Shown one piece after another: positions 10,604 to 21,456 of a stretch of 64,000 nt of DNA. The stretch comes from Enterobacter sp. ENT03. Lineage in GTDB: Bacteria > Pseudomonadota > Gammaproteobacteria > Enterobacterales > Enterobacteriaceae. Location of the stretch: contig NZ_JAHUXA010000001.1 in assembly GCF_019218745.1 (NCBI RefSeq), positions 372,001-436,000 on the forward strand. Direction: 5' to 3'. The notes under the pieces were generated by a model. It was given only the letters and a program-made list of their open reading frames with translations. It searched no databases and was not told the origin of the DNA. Numbering within the stretch: position 1 is the first letter of the stretch; every line of letters begins with the position of its first letter. Both the position numbers and the translations under genes were made by a program.

Positions 10604-11815
10604 ATGAACGGTCATGCTCCCCTTTTTGACGTCCCACGCTGGTTAATCTTCATACTTGCTCTCGGCGCGGGCTTTAGCGTTGCGGCGATCTACTACGCGC
10701 AGCCTCTGCTGCCGCTGATGGGCAGCGACCTGCATCTCACCATCAACGGTATGGGGCTGGTGCCGACGCTGACCCAGGCAGGTTATGCGCTGGGGATTTT
10801 GTTCCTGCTGCCACTGGGTGACCGTCACGATCGCCGTACCCTGATCCTGCTAAAAAGCGGTGCGCTGGCGGTGTTATTGCTGGCCTGTAGCCTCGCCTCC
10901 GGGCTGAACACACTGCTGCTGGTCAGCCTGCTGATCGGCATGGCCGCCACCATGGCGCAGGATATTGTTCCCGCCGCCGCCATCCTCGCGCCGGAAGGGA
11001 AACAGGGCAAAACCGTCGGCACCGTGATGACCGGCCTGCTGCTGGGGATCCTGCTGTCCCGTACCGTCAGCGGCGTTGTCGGTGCGGCCTTTGGCTGGCG
11101 GGTGATGTACCAGCTTGCCGCGGCCAGCATTGCGTTTATTGGCGTGGTGATGTGGTGTGTACTGCCGCGTTTTGCTGTGCATTCAACCCTGAGCTATCCG
11201 GCGCTGATGAAATCCATGGCGCACCTGTGGCAGCGCTACCCGACGTTGCGCCGTGCGGCGCTGGCGCAGGGGTTCCTGTCTGTTTCGTTCAGCGCGTTCT
11301 GGTCTACGCTGGCGGTGATGCTGCTGGAGCACTATCACCTTGGCAGTGCGGTGGCGGGCACCTTTGGTATCGCCGGGGCCGCCGGTGCGTTAGCCGCGCC
11401 GCTGGCCGGGGGGCTGGCAGATAAAGTGGGTGCCGCGCGGGTTACCCAGTTAGGCGCCCTGCTGGTCACCCTCGCCTTTGCCCTGATGTTTGTCATGCCG
11501 CAGCTATCCACCGAAGCACAATTAGCGGTCATCGCCCTGTCGGCCATTGGTTTTGACTTAGGTTTGCAGTCAAGCCTGGTGGCGCACCAGAATCTGGTGT
11601 ACAGCCTGGAGCCGAAGGCCCGCGGCCGACTGAATGCCCTGCTGTTTACCGTGGTGTTTATCGGGATGGCGGCAGGTTCGGCAATCGGCAGTAAAGTGTA
11701 CTCCATGGCCGGCTGGCCTGCCGTGGTCGCGCTCGCCACCGTCTGCGGCGCCATCGCACTGGCGATTCGCTTAAGCGCCGGGGCTACCCGCACGCAGATC
11801 CAGACGCAGCCGTAA
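10604..11815 (+). CDS. MFS transporter (DHA1-like)
   Basis: A 403-aa inner-membrane protein with about 12 hydrophobic segments and the MFS motif A-like GDRHDRR between helices 2 and 3. It is probably a proton-driven efflux pump of the drug:H+ antiporter type, by family resemblance only. ATG 10604 is chosen for the good ribosome binding site TTGAGGAAACGAAT. It is divergent from and probably regulated by the adjacent LysR protein. The substrate cannot be read from sequence. Confidence 0.85.
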   Translation: MNGHAPLFDVPRWLIFILALGAGFSVAAIYYAQPLLPLMGSDLHLTINGMGLVPTLTQAGYALGILFLLPLGDRHDRRTLILLKSGALAVLLLACSLASGLNTLLLVSLLIGMAATMAQDIVPAAAILAPEGKQGKTVGTVMTGLLLGILLSRTVSGVVGAAFGWRVMYQLAAASIAFIGVVMWCVLPRFAVHSTLSYPALMKSMAHLWQRYPTLRRAALAQGFLSVSFSAFWSTLAVMLLEHYHLGSAVAGTFGIAGAAGALAAPLAGGLADKVGAARVTQLGALLVTLAFALMFVMPQLSTEAQLAVIALSAIGFDLGLQSSLVAHQNLVYSLEPKARGRLNALLFTVVFIGMAAGSAIGSKVYSMAGWPAVVALATVCGAIALAIRLSAGATRTQIQTQP

Positions 11816-11821
11816 AACGGC

Positions 11822-11859
11822 AAAAAAAAGCCCGCGCTCATGACAGCGCGGGCTTTTTT
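11822..11859. terminator. bidirectional terminator MFS / flgKL
   Basis: AGCCCGCGCT / AGCGCGGGCT makes a 10-bp stem with a 6-nt loop between A8 and T6 tracts. It is placed tail-to-tail between the MFS gene and flgL. Confidence 0.92.
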
Positions 11860-11871
11860 GCATAACTGCTC

Positions 11872-12825
11872 TTAGCGGTTCATCTGGAATAACGACATAC
11901 CCTGCATATCGCTAAAGGTTTTATACGACGCCTGCAGTGCGGCCTGTTTCATGGTGTAGGACGAAATCGCCGAACTCCAGTCCACGTCCACCAGCGCGCT
12001 CATCTGCGACGATAAACCTAATTTACGATCGCTGCCCAGTGAATCCAGTTTATCCAGCTCATCGAGCTGCGTACCCACTTCCGCGCGCACGCTTAACACG
12101 TTGTTCAGCGAGTTGCGCAGACCGCGGTTGGTTTTATCCAGCGCTTCTTTAGCGGTGGCCTGAGCGGTTTCATCGCCGCTGACCGGCGTTTTCAGGGCGG
12201 CAATCGCGGTATCCAGCATTTTAAACAGGTTGGTTTCCTGGGTAGATCCCGGAGGTTCAGCTACAGCATTGCCCGTTAAACTATTGAAAACCTGCTTACC
12301 AGTATGAGCGATGGTCATGGTACGGGCAGCGTCAACCTGCTGGCTGATCGACTCATCACCGCCATCATACAGGCCGGTGGCGGCGTCAAACGCCGGTTTA
12401 TCGGTCTTGTAGCCGGCAAAAATATAACGACCATTGCCGTCGGTGCTGTTCGCCAGGTTCATCAGCTGATCGCGGATCCCCTGCAAATCGGTCGCCAGCG
12501 ATGCCCGGTCATCATCACTTAAGGAGTCATTGCCGGCGTTGATAACTTTGGTCTGGGCGGAGGTAATAGCTGTTGCTACCTGACCCAGAATGTTATCTTC
12601 CAGCGAAATTTTCTGCGATGCAAAGGTACGGGCCAGCGCGTACTGGTTGTTCTGCGCCTGCGCCTGAGAAACCACAACCGCCTGCGATGCCGCGATCGGA
12701 TCGTCCGACGGACGGTTCACACGCTGCTCGGTGGACATTTGCTCGCCGTACTTCAGCCATTCACTCTGCGAGTTGGTAATGCCCCGCATGTTCTGGTCAT
12801 ACATCATCTGGGTACTAATACGCAT
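11872..12825 (-). CDS. flgL: flagellar hook-filament junction protein FlgL (HAP3)
   Basis: Joins hook to filament beneath flagellin. The 317-aa length equals E. coli. The N- and C-terminal helical regions are conserved as in the flagellin superfamily. Of two adjacent ATGs I chose the second (12825, MRISTQMMYDQNM), which is 6 nt from GAGG; the first has almost no spacing. It is secreted through the flagellar export gate with FlgN as chaperone. It follows flgK by 14 nt and shares its FliA promoter. Confidence 0.97.
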   Translation of the reverse strand: MRISTQMMYDQNMRGITNSQSEWLKYGEQMSTEQRVNRPSDDPIAASQAVVVSQAQAQNNQYALARTFASQKISLEDNILGQVATAITSAQTKVINAGNDSLSDDDRASLATDLQGIRDQLMNLANSTDGNGRYIFAGYKTDKPAFDAATGLYDGGDESISQQVDAARTMTIAHTGKQVFNSLTGNAVAEPPGSTQETNLFKMLDTAIAALKTPVSGDETAQATAKEALDKTNRGLRNSLNNVLSVRAEVGTQLDELDKLDSLGSDRKLGLSSQMSALVDVDWSSAISSYTMKQAALQASYKTFSDMQGMSLFQMNR

Positions 12826-12839
12826 CATTCACCTCTTAC

Positions 12840-14483
12840 TTAGCGTATGTTCAGCAACGCATCAAACAGCGTGCTGGCTGTCTGCAATACCTGTGCGTTG
12901 GCGAGATAATATTGCTGGTAGCGTTGCAGGTTGCCGTACTCTTCATCAAGGTTGACGCCAGAAATGGACTGCTGCTGATTGCTTAACTGCGTCACTACGT
13001 TGTTCTGGGTGGTGCTGCTGGTTTTCAGCGTCGCGGTGCTGCTGCCAACGGTACTGACCAGCGAGGCGTAAGCATCGTTAAAGGTTTTGTTGCCGCCCAC
13101 CACTTTGCTTTTTTGCAGATCCAGCAGCGCCTGACCGTTACGGTTATCGCTGGCGCCGCCATCGGCGGTTTGCGCAAGGGCGATTTTGGATTCGTCGGTG
13201 ATCGCCAGCTTCATGTTAACGATGGCATTGGTTACCGGTTTGACAGTGAAACTGTCGTTAACCGCTGCGGTACCGCTCACGTTGATCTTCAGACCATCAA
13301 AGTTCAGCGTGCCATCGGTGGTGTCCGGGGTAACGTTAAACGCGGTGTTATCGGACAGCCGCGTTACCTGCCAGCCAGTGCTGGTGTATGCCACTTTATA
13401 ATCGGTAGCCTGCACTTTGGTGCTGTCGCTGACCGTCGGGTTCAACGTCGTGCCGGTAGTATTCTTGCTGTTGCTCAGCGCCGTCGGGCTGCCGATGTTA
13501 AAGAAATCGGTACCCGCATCGCCATTCCCGTCAAAACCGGCTTTATGCTGAGTGTTGAACGCATCTGCAAAGCTCAGCGCCAGCTGTCCCAGCGTGTTGC
13601 GGGTCTGATCGAGATTGGTGGACCGGAAGGTCAGCAGCCCACCCAGTGAACCGCTGGTGAGCAGTTTTTCCGGGATCTCAACGTTGCCCGCGGTGGCATC
13701 AACGTAAGCGACAGTGGTACGTGCCGGATCGGCGGAAGACGGCACAGCGGCCAGCTGACGGGAATTGCTGCCCTGCACCAGCGTATAGCCGTTCGCCATC
13801 GTCAGGTTATAGGTGCCGCCATCCTGCACGCTCACTTCCACACCGACAATCTTGTTCAGCTCGCTGACCAGCTGGTCGCGCTGATCGAGTAGATCATTAG
13901 GCGATGCGCCCGCACCCACGCCGGTCAGACGGGAAATCTGATCGTTAAGGGTGGCGATCTGCGTGGTGTAATTATTGATTTGATCGACGCTGGAGGTAAT
14001 AGACAGGTTAACCTGCTTATCCTGGTCGCGCAGATATTCATCGGTAACCTTGAACTGGTTCACCAGGCCATCGGCTTTACCCAGCAGCGTCTGACGGGCA
14101 GCCGGATCTTCGGCATTGCTGGTCAGCGTCTGTAAGCTGGTGAAGAAATCCTGCAGCGTTGCCGACAGCGTGTTGGTTTTCCCGGAGAGCATATCGTCAA
14201 TTTTTGACATCTGCTGATAGCGCGTGGTCAGGCCGCTGCTCTGGGTTTGCGCTGCGCGCAACTGGTTAGTGATGAACGAATCGTATTCACGCTGGACGCC
14301 CGACACATACACGCCGTTGCCACTCCAGCCGCCCGCGCCCAGCGTACTGTTCGCTGCCGCAAGGACCGTCGTCTGACGGGTATAGCCCGCCACGTTATAA
14401 CTGGAGATGTTATTACTGGCGGTATTCAGTGCAGCCTGAGCTGCGGTAAGCCCGCTCATGGCGCTGTTGATCAAGCTGGACAT
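12840..14483 (-). CDS. flgK: flagellar hook-associated protein FlgK (HAP1)
   Basis: First junction protein at the hook tip, 547 aa, the same length as E. coli. The N-terminal MSSLINSAMSGLTAAQAALN and the C-terminal heptad-rich helix ending in LLNIR are the coiled-coil termini typical of axial proteins. The middle domain is more variable. It is exported with the help of FlgN. It has its own sigma-28 promoter upstream, separate from the flgB-J operon. Confidence 0.97.
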   Translation of the reverse strand: MSSLINSAMSGLTAAQAALNTASNNISSYNVAGYTRQTTVLAAANSTLGAGGWSGNGVYVSGVQREYDSFITNQLRAAQTQSSGLTTRYQQMSKIDDMLSGKTNTLSATLQDFFTSLQTLTSNAEDPAARQTLLGKADGLVNQFKVTDEYLRDQDKQVNLSITSSVDQINNYTTQIATLNDQISRLTGVGAGASPNDLLDQRDQLVSELNKIVGVEVSVQDGGTYNLTMANGYTLVQGSNSRQLAAVPSSADPARTTVAYVDATAGNVEIPEKLLTSGSLGGLLTFRSTNLDQTRNTLGQLALSFADAFNTQHKAGFDGNGDAGTDFFNIGSPTALSNSKNTTGTTLNPTVSDSTKVQATDYKVAYTSTGWQVTRLSDNTAFNVTPDTTDGTLNFDGLKINVSGTAAVNDSFTVKPVTNAIVNMKLAITDESKIALAQTADGGASDNRNGQALLDLQKSKVVGGNKTFNDAYASLVSTVGSSTATLKTSSTTQNNVVTQLSNQQQSISGVNLDEEYGNLQRYQQYYLANAQVLQTASTLFDALLNIR

Positions 14484-14525
14484 GGAGGTTCCTTATAAAC
14501 TGTCAGACATGAATCCTGATAGAGA

Positions 14526-14552
14526 TTATCGGCAACGCCTTTCTGAACTTGA
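14526..14552 (-). promoter_or_regulatory. FliA (sigma-28) promoter of flgKL
   Basis: On the minus strand TCAAGTTC-N11-GCCGATAA matches the FliA consensus TAAAGTTT-N11-GCCGATAA. The -10 is perfect and the -35 matches 6 of 8. It lies between flgJ and flgK, about 40 nt upstream of the flgK start. Confidence 0.85.
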
Positions 14553-14558
14553 GAGGTT

Positions 14559-15515
14559 TCAGAACAGATTTTCAATATCGTTGCTGTACGCTTTGCTCAC
14601 CTTCTCACCCATCGCTTTCATCTGCTGGATCATGCCGGTCAGTTTGCGGGCATAGTTCGGATCGGTGGCATACCCGGCGCTTTGCAACGCCTGTGCGCCC
14701 TGCTCAGCGGTGGCCGCGGTGGTCACGGCGGCATAGCGCGGATTGCGGGTCAGCACGCCCACATAATCCGACAGCGCCTCCAGATACGAGCTGTAAACGC
14801 GGAACTTCGCTTTCACCTTTTTCGCTTCACCGTTTTCGAATTCGGTGGTGGTGATTTCCGTCACCGGCCCTTTCCAGTTGGAGGTGGCCTTCACGCCGAA
14901 GATATTGAAGCTCGGCTCGCCGTTTTCACGACGGATCTGCCGCTGGCCCCAGCCGGATTCCAGCGCCGCCTGGGCGAGGATCAGGTGATGCGGCACGCCG
15001 CTTTGCTGGCTGGCAAGACGCGCCGGCAGCGAAAGCTGTGCGAGGAAGTCTTTGCTGTCGCCGGTCAGCGGCTCGTCGTTGACGTCCGGCGCTTTCGGCA
15101 TGGCCTTGCGCACCATCTGCGTCAGGGCCTGGTTTTGATAGGTGGTGACCGTTTCCAGCGGGAATTTCATTGGCACCTGATCCGGTTCCGATGCCGTCGG
15201 CTGTGCAGCCTGCTCGCCGCCCATCTGTTTGACCATCATATCGGCAAGGCCAAGGCCTTTGCCGGCGGTCATCTGCTGGGCGATTTGCTGGTCATACATG
15301 CTGGTGTACATGCGCGAGGAGTCGCTGCTGAACAGGCCGTCTTTCGGCAAGGCTTCACGCATGCTTTTGAGCATCATCTGTACAAACATCCCTTCCACCT
15401 GGCGGGCCACGGGGCGAAGGTTCGCCGCAGGATCCTGCCCGGCTTTGGATTTCAGTTCATTCAGCGATTGCGCATCCCATGCCGCGCTCGCCGCCAGTCG
15501 GCTGTCGGTCAACAT
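14559..15515 (-). CDS. flgJ: flagellar rod-cap / peptidoglycan hydrolase FlgJ
   Basis: A 318-aa two-domain protein. The N-terminal part (about 1-150) is the rod scaffold and cap; the C-terminal glucosaminidase domain (about 155-318) opens the murein for the rod, with a catalytic Glu in AALESGWGQ. ATG 15515 overlaps the flgI stop by one base, implying coupled translation. Compared with E. coli (313 aa) there are a few extra residues in the linker near EQAAQPTASEPDQ. Confidence 0.96.
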   Translation of the reverse strand: MLTDSRLAASAAWDAQSLNELKSKAGQDPAANLRPVARQVEGMFVQMMLKSMREALPKDGLFSSDSSRMYTSMYDQQIAQQMTAGKGLGLADMMVKQMGGEQAAQPTASEPDQVPMKFPLETVTTYQNQALTQMVRKAMPKAPDVNDEPLTGDSKDFLAQLSLPARLASQQSGVPHHLILAQAALESGWGQRQIRRENGEPSFNIFGVKATSNWKGPVTEITTTEFENGEAKKVKAKFRVYSSYLEALSDYVGVLTRNPRYAAVTTAATAEQGAQALQSAGYATDPNYARKLTGMIQQMKAMGEKVSKAYSNDIENLF

Positions 15516-16612
15516 TAGATGATTTCCAGTTTCGCGCGCAGGCAACCCGCGCTTTCCATTGATTGCAGGATGGACATCAGATCCATCGGCGTTGCGCCCA
15601 GCGCATTCAGTGCACGCACCACGCTGTTCAGGTTGGCACTGGAGCGTACGCTTTGCAGCGCACCACCGCTCTGGCGCAGATCGATTTGCGTCTGCGGCGT
15701 CACCACCGTCTGACCGCCGCCAAACGGCGTATCCGGCTGGCTGACGTTCGCCTGACGGTTTACGGTCACGGAGAGGTTACCCTGCGCTACCGCACAGCTG
15801 TCGAGGGTCACTTCGCGGTTCATCACCACGGATCCGGTACGCGAGTTGATAACAATCTTCGCGTCCTGCGGCGTCATGCTGATTTCCATGTTCTGAATAT
15901 CCGCCAGGAAGCGCACCTGTGAACTGTTGCCCGCCGGTACGCGGATCTGCACGGTCCGGGCATCCAGCGCCGTCGCGCTGCCGTAGCCACGGGAGCGGTT
16001 AATGGTGTCGGTGATCTGCTGCGCGAGGGTGAAATCTTCGTTATTCAGTTGCAGGTTAATGGTATTGCCCGCGCCGAACTGGCTCGGCAGTTCACGCTCA
16101 ACCACCGCGCCGCCGGTAATGCGCCCGCCGTTCAGCTGGTTCACCTGCACGCTGCTGCCACCGGCCGCTGCACCGGCGCCGCCGACCAGCACGTTACCCT
16201 GTGCCAGCGCATACACCTGGCTGTCCACGCCTTTCAGCGGGGTCATCACCAGCGTACCGCCACGTAAGCTTTTGGCGTTACCGAGCGATGACACCACCAC
16301 ATCGATGTTCTGCCCCTGACGGGCAAACGGCGGCAACTGCGCGGTGACCATCACGGCCGCCACGTTTTTCAGCTGCATGTTGGTGCCCGGCGGGACGGTG
16401 ATGCCCATCTGCGAGAGCATGTTGTTCAGGCTCTGGGTGGTGAACGGCGTCTGGGTCGTCTGGTCACCCGTCCCATCCAGACCCACTACCAGCCCGTAGC
16501 CGATTAAGGAGTTTTGTCGTACGCCCTGTACGCTGGTGAGATCCCGGATACGCTCCGCCTGGGCAAAAGTTGCCACCAGCACCAGCGCTATACCAAGCAG
16601 AGATTTAAACAT
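15515..16612 (-). CDS. flgI: flagellar P-ring protein FlgI
   Basis: Periplasmic P-ring subunit, 365 aa. It has a clear signal peptide ([19 protein letters not shown], cleaved before ERIRDL). The conserved body has [19 protein letters not shown] near the mature N-terminus. FlgA acts as its assembly chaperone. It sits between flgH and flgJ in the flgB-J operon. Confidence 0.97.
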   Translation of the reverse strand: MFKSLLGIALVLVATFAQAERIRDLTSVQGVRQNSLIGYGLVVGLDGTGDQTTQTPFTTQSLNNMLSQMGITVPPGTNMQLKNVAAVMVTAQLPPFARQGQNIDVVVSSLGNAKSLRGGTLVMTPLKGVDSQVYALAQGNVLVGGAGAAAGGSSVQVNQLNGGRITGGAVVERELPSQFGAGNTINLQLNNEDFTLAQQITDTINRSRGYGSATALDARTVQIRVPAGNSSQVRFLADIQNMEISMTPQDAKIVINSRTGSVVMNREVTLDSCAVAQGNLSVTVNRQANVSQPDTPFGGGQTVVTPQTQIDLRQSGGALQSVRSSANLNSVVRALNALGATPMDLMSILQSMESAGCLRAKLEII

Positions 16613-16624
16613 GGGATACCTCAG

Positions 16625-17323
16625 TTACATCGGCGATAAATTAAGGAAGAAACGCTGCAGCCAGCCCATATTCTGCGCTTCGTTTATGTAGCCATTGCCC
16701 ACATATTCGATACGCGCGTCTGCCACCTGGGTAGACGGAACCGAGTTACTGCCGCTGATGGTGCGTGGGTTCACGACACCAGAGAAGCGGATGAATTCAG
16801 TACCCTGATTGATGGCGATCTGTTTTTCACCCACAACGTGTAAATTGCCATTGACCAGTACCTGATCGACGGTGACGGTTAACGTGCCGCTAAAGGTATT
16901 GCTGGCGTTAGCGCCGCCTTTGCCGTTAAAGCTGTTGCTGCCGTCCGCATCAACATCCGCACGGGCGTTACCGAATAAACCTTGCAGATAGCGAGGGGCG
17001 GTATCGACGCCGAAGCTGGTTTTGCCGTCACGGCTGGCATTCGCTGAGGAGCTTTTGCTGGCGCTGACGTTTTCCGCCAGCACGATGGTCAGCGTATCGC
17101 CAACGTTACGTGGACGTCGGTCCTCAAACAGCGGCTGGTAGCCGTAGTTCACAGGCTGCGCCGTCTGATAAATAGAGCCATTCACAATCGGGGCCGGGCC
17201 AGGCGTCGGTTGTGCGGTGGTCGCCCCTTGCACCAGCGGTGTCGAAGGGATCAAAGCACACCCACTAAGGGACGTAGCCAGCAGAGCCAGAAGCGGATAA
17301 CGAAACGCGGCGGTTTTGTACAT
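16625..17323 (-). CDS. flgH: flagellar L-ring lipoprotein FlgH
   Basis: Outer-membrane lipoprotein forming the L ring around the rod, 232 aa. I chose ATG 17323 ([20 protein letters not shown]) because it puts the lipobox Cys at residue 22, as in E. coli; another in-frame ATG lies at 17332. The body is strongly conserved ([20 protein letters not shown], ending RFFLNLSPM). Confidence 0.95.
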   Translation of the reverse strand: MYKTAAFRYPLLALLATSLSGCALIPSTPLVQGATTAQPTPGPAPIVNGSIYQTAQPVNYGYQPLFEDRRPRNVGDTLTIVLAENVSASKSSSANASRDGKTSFGVDTAPRYLQGLFGNARADVDADGSNSFNGKGGANASNTFSGTLTVTVDQVLVNGNLHVVGEKQIAINQGTEFIRFSGVVNPRTISGSNSVPSTQVADARIEYVGNGYINEAQNMGWLQRFFLNLSPM

Positions 17324-17379
17324 TGCTTTCATCTTCAAAAACAGGGTGCCGGTGCAGGGTTACCGCACCGGATCACGCC

Positions 17380-18174
<795 letters not shown>

Positions 18175-18175
18175 T

Positions 18176-18302
18176 TATACCCCAAATAATTCGCGTTGCA
18201 GGAAGGCGGCAACTGAGCGAATCCCCAGGAGCTTACATAAGTAAGTGACTGGGGTGAACGAAGGCAGCCAACGCACCTGCAACGTGAAGAATGAAGGGGT
18301 TA
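18176..18302. repeat. ERIC element between flgF and flgG
   Basis: A 127-bp imperfect palindrome whose central part, AATCCCCAGGAGCTTACAT followed by AAGTAAGTGACTGGGGTGAA, is the ERIC core (the sites of the ERIC1R and ERIC2 typing primers). The outer arms (CCCC... GCGTTGCAGG / CCTGCAACG ...GGGG) also pair. It must be transcribed within the flg operon mRNA as a long hairpin. Confidence 0.93.
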
Positions 18303-19058
18303 TTAGCTCATTGACAACAGTGAGTTAGCCCGCTGGTCGTTTTCGTCAACGCTGCTGATCACCTTCATTTGCATCTCAAAACGCCGCGCGCTGGCGATCA
18401 TGTCGGCCATTGCCGCTACCGGTTTCACGTTACTGCCTTCCAGCACGCCGGACATCACACGGATGGTCGGGTCGGCCTGTAAGGTCGCGCCGCGGGTCGC
18501 CTGCGCCGCCTGGCTTAAACGGAACATCCCGTCGTCACCACGCACCACTTCGCTGCCTTCGGCTTTCACCAGCTTCAGACGGCCAATGGGTGAAATGGTA
18601 TTCGGCGGATCGCCCGGCGTCAGCGCCGATACGGTGCCGTCGGCAGCGATGGTGATCTCCGCGCCTTCCGGCACGGCAATCGGGCCACCGTCGCCCATGA
18701 CCGGATTACCCTGGATAGTCAGCTGACCTGCCGGGTTGACCTGCATGTTACCGTTACGGGTATACCCTTCGGTCCCGTCCGGTGTCTGCACCGCCAGCCA
18801 GCCATCCTGCTGCAACGCCACATCCAGCGGACGCGACGTGTAGTCGAGTTGACCTTGCGTCATGTCAGCACCCGGCGTGGACGCCGTCACCAGCGTACGC
18901 GTCGGCAGTGACAAACCTTCAACCGGTACGGCACGCAGCGCATTCAACTGCGCGCGAAAACCCGGTGTTGACGCGTTGGCGAGGTTGCTGGCGGTAACAG
19001 ACTGCTGATTGAGCGTCTGACTTGCCGCGCCCATCGCGGTATATATTGCGTGATCCAT
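18303..19058 (-). CDS. flgF: flagellar proximal rod protein FlgF
   Basis: Rod subunit, 251 aa as in E. coli. It starts MDHAIYTAMGAASQTLNQQS and contains the axial motif ASNLANASTPGFRAQL. The C-terminus (DENDQRANSLLSMS) is conserved. It lies 20 nt after flgE, with the ERIC element directly downstream. Confidence 0.96.
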   Translation of the reverse strand: MDHAIYTAMGAASQTLNQQSVTASNLANASTPGFRAQLNALRAVPVEGLSLPTRTLVTASTPGADMTQGQLDYTSRPLDVALQQDGWLAVQTPDGTEGYTRNGNMQVNPAGQLTIQGNPVMGDGGPIAVPEGAEITIAADGTVSALTPGDPPNTISPIGRLKLVKAEGSEVVRGDDGMFRLSQAAQATRGATLQADPTIRVMSGVLEGSNVKPVAAMADMIASARRFEMQMKVISSVDENDQRANSLLSMS

Positions 19059-19078
19059 GAAGCCATCCCGTCAGACGT

Positions 19079-20332
19079 TTAGCGCAGGTTAACCAGCGTG
19101 TTGAGGATCTGATCCTGAGTTTTGATGGTCTGCGCGTTCGACTGATAGTTACGCTGCGCGACGATCATGTTCACCAGCTCTTTACTCAGGTCAACGTTCG
19201 AGGACTCCAGCGCACCGTTAGTCAGGGAACCGAAGTTACCGGTGCCTGCGGTACCCAGCAGCGCCACACCGGATGCGCCGGAGGCGGACCAGACGTTGTC
19301 ACCTTCAGACTGCAGGCCTTCATTGTTGGCAAAGTTCGCCAGCACGATCTGACCTAACAGCTGGGTCTGTTCGTTGGAGTAGTTACCTACCACAGTGCCG
19401 TCATCGTTGATCTGGTAGCTCACCAGGTCGCCCGGCTTGTAACCGTTCTGGCTGGTCGCCACGATGTTGTTAGAACCGGTGTTCTGCTGCATGGAGTTCA
19501 GGAAGCTCAGCGAGAAGGTCGCCGGGACCGCACCGTTCAGCGTACCGGTGGTCACGTTGATTTCTTTTGGCCATGGTGCAGCCGGCGGTACCGGTACGGC
19601 GGTGTTGGCCGCCGGGCTAACACCCTGCAGGTTACCGTTGGTATCGAAACGCAAGAAACCCGCAGACGTCGGCGTGCCACCCGCAGAGGAATCCTGCGTG
19701 TACACCTGCCAGGTATTGTCTGAGTTTTTGACGTAATACAGGTTCATGTCATGCGCATTACCCTGAGAGTCAAATACCGTCACCGATCCTTTTTTGTTAT
19801 AGGAATCGGCGTTAGTCGGATCAAAGGTTCCCACGGTAGGCAGTTTGTCAGACGAGTTCAGGTTGATCTGCATCGCCGCAGTGGTGGTGGTTTTCGCCGA
19901 CATCAGCGTATTCGGCACGGAGATCGCCGTCGGGTTCGCACCCTGCTGAATGGTTGGCGGCGTACCGGTTGCCGGGTAGCCGGTCAGTTGCAGACCCTGC
20001 ATGTTAACGATGTTACGATCGGAATCCAGTTTGAACTGTCCGTTACGGCTGTAATAAACCGAACCGTTGTTGTCCACCAGACGGAAGAAACCGTTCTGGC
20101 TGATTGCCACGTCCAGGCCGCGACCGGTATTGGTCGTGGTACCGTCGGTAAAGTCCTGGGTAATGCCCGCAACTTTTACGCCCAGACCAACTTTAGAACC
20201 AGCAAACATGTCAGCGAAGGACGCAGCGCCAGATTTAAAGCCGTAAGTGGCGGAGTTGGCGATGTTGTTACCGATGACATCGAGGTTGGTGGCCGCAGCA
20301 TTCAGGCCGCTGACCGCTTGTGAAAAGGCCAT
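19079..20332 (-). CDS. flgE: flagellar hook protein FlgE
   Basis: Structural subunit of the hook, 417 aa against 402-403 in E. coli and Salmonella. The conserved ends are MAFSQAVSGLNAAATNLDVI and the C-terminal QTIKTQDQILNTLVNLR. The extra length is in the surface-exposed middle domains (around the segment rich in Pro and Ala, PAANTAVPVPPAAPW), which commonly vary between species. Polymerises under the FlgD cap. Confidence 0.97.
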   Translation of the reverse strand: MAFSQAVSGLNAAATNLDVIGNNIANSATYGFKSGAASFADMFAGSKVGLGVKVAGITQDFTDGTTTNTGRGLDVAISQNGFFRLVDNNGSVYYSRNGQFKLDSDRNIVNMQGLQLTGYPATGTPPTIQQGANPTAISVPNTLMSAKTTTTAAMQINLNSSDKLPTVGTFDPTNADSYNKKGSVTVFDSQGNAHDMNLYYVKNSDNTWQVYTQDSSAGGTPTSAGFLRFDTNGNLQGVSPAANTAVPVPPAAPWPKEINVTTGTLNGAVPATFSLSFLNSMQQNTGSNNIVATSQNGYKPGDLVSYQINDDGTVVGNYSNEQTQLLGQIVLANFANNEGLQSEGDNVWSASGASGVALLGTAGTGNFGSLTNGALESSNVDLSKELVNMIVAQRNYQSNAQTIKTQDQILNTLVNLR

Positions 20333-20356
20333 GTCTTACTCCTGATAAATGAAGGC

Positions 20357-21037
20357 TTAGATAATCTGCCGTACTTCGTCGAGTGTGGTGGTACCGTAAG
20401 TACCCAAATCTAATAAGTTGCCGTTGCTGCCGCGGGTAACACCCTGCACCAGCGCAAACTGTAAGGGTTGTGCAACCAGCTGCGTTGCACCATTGCTGGC
20501 GTTGATCGCCACGTTATAAGAACCGTCCGGCGCTGCCGTACCGTCGGTCAGCTTGCCATCCCAGCTAAAGCTGTGAACGCCCGCTTTCAGCGCGCCAATC
20601 TCGATGGTGCGCACCACCACGCCGTTTTTATCCTTGATGGTGGCGGTGACTTTCTCGGCAGCCTGCTGGAGTTCCACGCCAAACGGCGTGGTGGTTTCTT
20701 TACCCGCCAGCACCGTGGTACCGGGGATCATGACGCCATGACCGATGAGCGTACTGGCCTGCAATGAGGCGCTGTTATTGAGCTGACCGGAGATCGAGCC
20801 GAGCGTGGTATTCAGCTTTTCAATCCCGCTCACGGTGCTGATTTGCGCCAGCTGCGTGGTCAGTTCGTTGTTCTGCATCGGATTGGTCGGATCCTGGTTT
20901 TTCAGCTGTGCGACCAGCAGCGTTAAAAAGCTGCCCTGTAAATCTTCTGCTTTATTACCGGTGAGTGAACTGTTGCCCGTAAGGGCCGACGTACCGGTGG
21001 CGCTGGAAGTGTCATTAACATTGACGGAAACAGACAT
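20357..21037 (-). CDS. flgD: flagellar hook cap protein FlgD
   Basis: Hook-assembly cap that is discarded when HAPs arrive, 226 aa (E. coli 231). The N-terminal region has the conserved FLTLLVAQLKNQDPTNPMQN motif. The C-terminal half holds FlgD Ig-like and tudor-like domains (VRTIEIGALKAGVHSFSWDG). It sits between flgC and flgE. Confidence 0.96.
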   Translation of the reverse strand: MSVSVNVNDTSSATGTSALTGNSSLTGNKAEDLQGSFLTLLVAQLKNQDPTNPMQNNELTTQLAQISTVSGIEKLNTTLGSISGQLNNSASLQASTLIGHGVMIPGTTVLAGKETTTPFGVELQQAAEKVTATIKDKNGVVVRTIEIGALKAGVHSFSWDGKLTDGTAAPDGSYNVAINASNGATQLVAQPLQFALVQGVTRGSNGNLLDLGTYGTTTLDEVRQII

Positions 21038-21048
21038 GCCTTGCTCCT

Positions 21049-21453
21049 TTACTGGCCGAGTGTAAGGGTCTTGAGCATCATGCTCTTGACGGTGTTAAGC
21101 ACTTCGACGTTGGCCTGGTAGCTGCGGGAGGCGGACATGGAGTTGACCATTTCCCCTACCACATCCACGTTCGGCATACGCACGTACCCTTTTGCATCTG
21201 CAAGGGGGTTGCCCGGCTCATACACCAGTTTGTCCGGGGCCTGGCTTTCAATCACCTCGGACACTTTCACCCCACCCGTGGCCGCGCCCGGAGCCGCATC
21301 CACCTGAAATACCACCTGCTTTGCGCGGTAAGGCTGACCATCCGGTCCGGTCACGCTGTCGGCGTTGGCCAGGTTACTGGCCGCCACGTTCAGACGTTTG
21401 GACTGGGCGGTCATCGCTGAACCGGCAATATCAAAAATGTTCAGTAACGCCAT
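21049..21453 (-). CDS. flgC: flagellar proximal rod protein FlgC
   Basis: Rod subunit, 134 aa, matching the usual length. It starts [20 protein letters not shown] and contains [16 protein letters not shown], the axial-protein signature. The start lies 3 nt after the flgB stop, so translation is probably coupled. Confidence 0.97.
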   Translation of the reverse strand: MALLNIFDIAGSAMTAQSKRLNVAASNLANADSVTGPDGQPYRAKQVVFQVDAAPGAATGGVKVSEVIESQAPDKLVYEPGNPLADAKGYVRMPNVDVVGEMVNSMSASRSYQANVEVLNTVKSMMLKTLTLGQ

Positions 21454-21456
21454 CTA

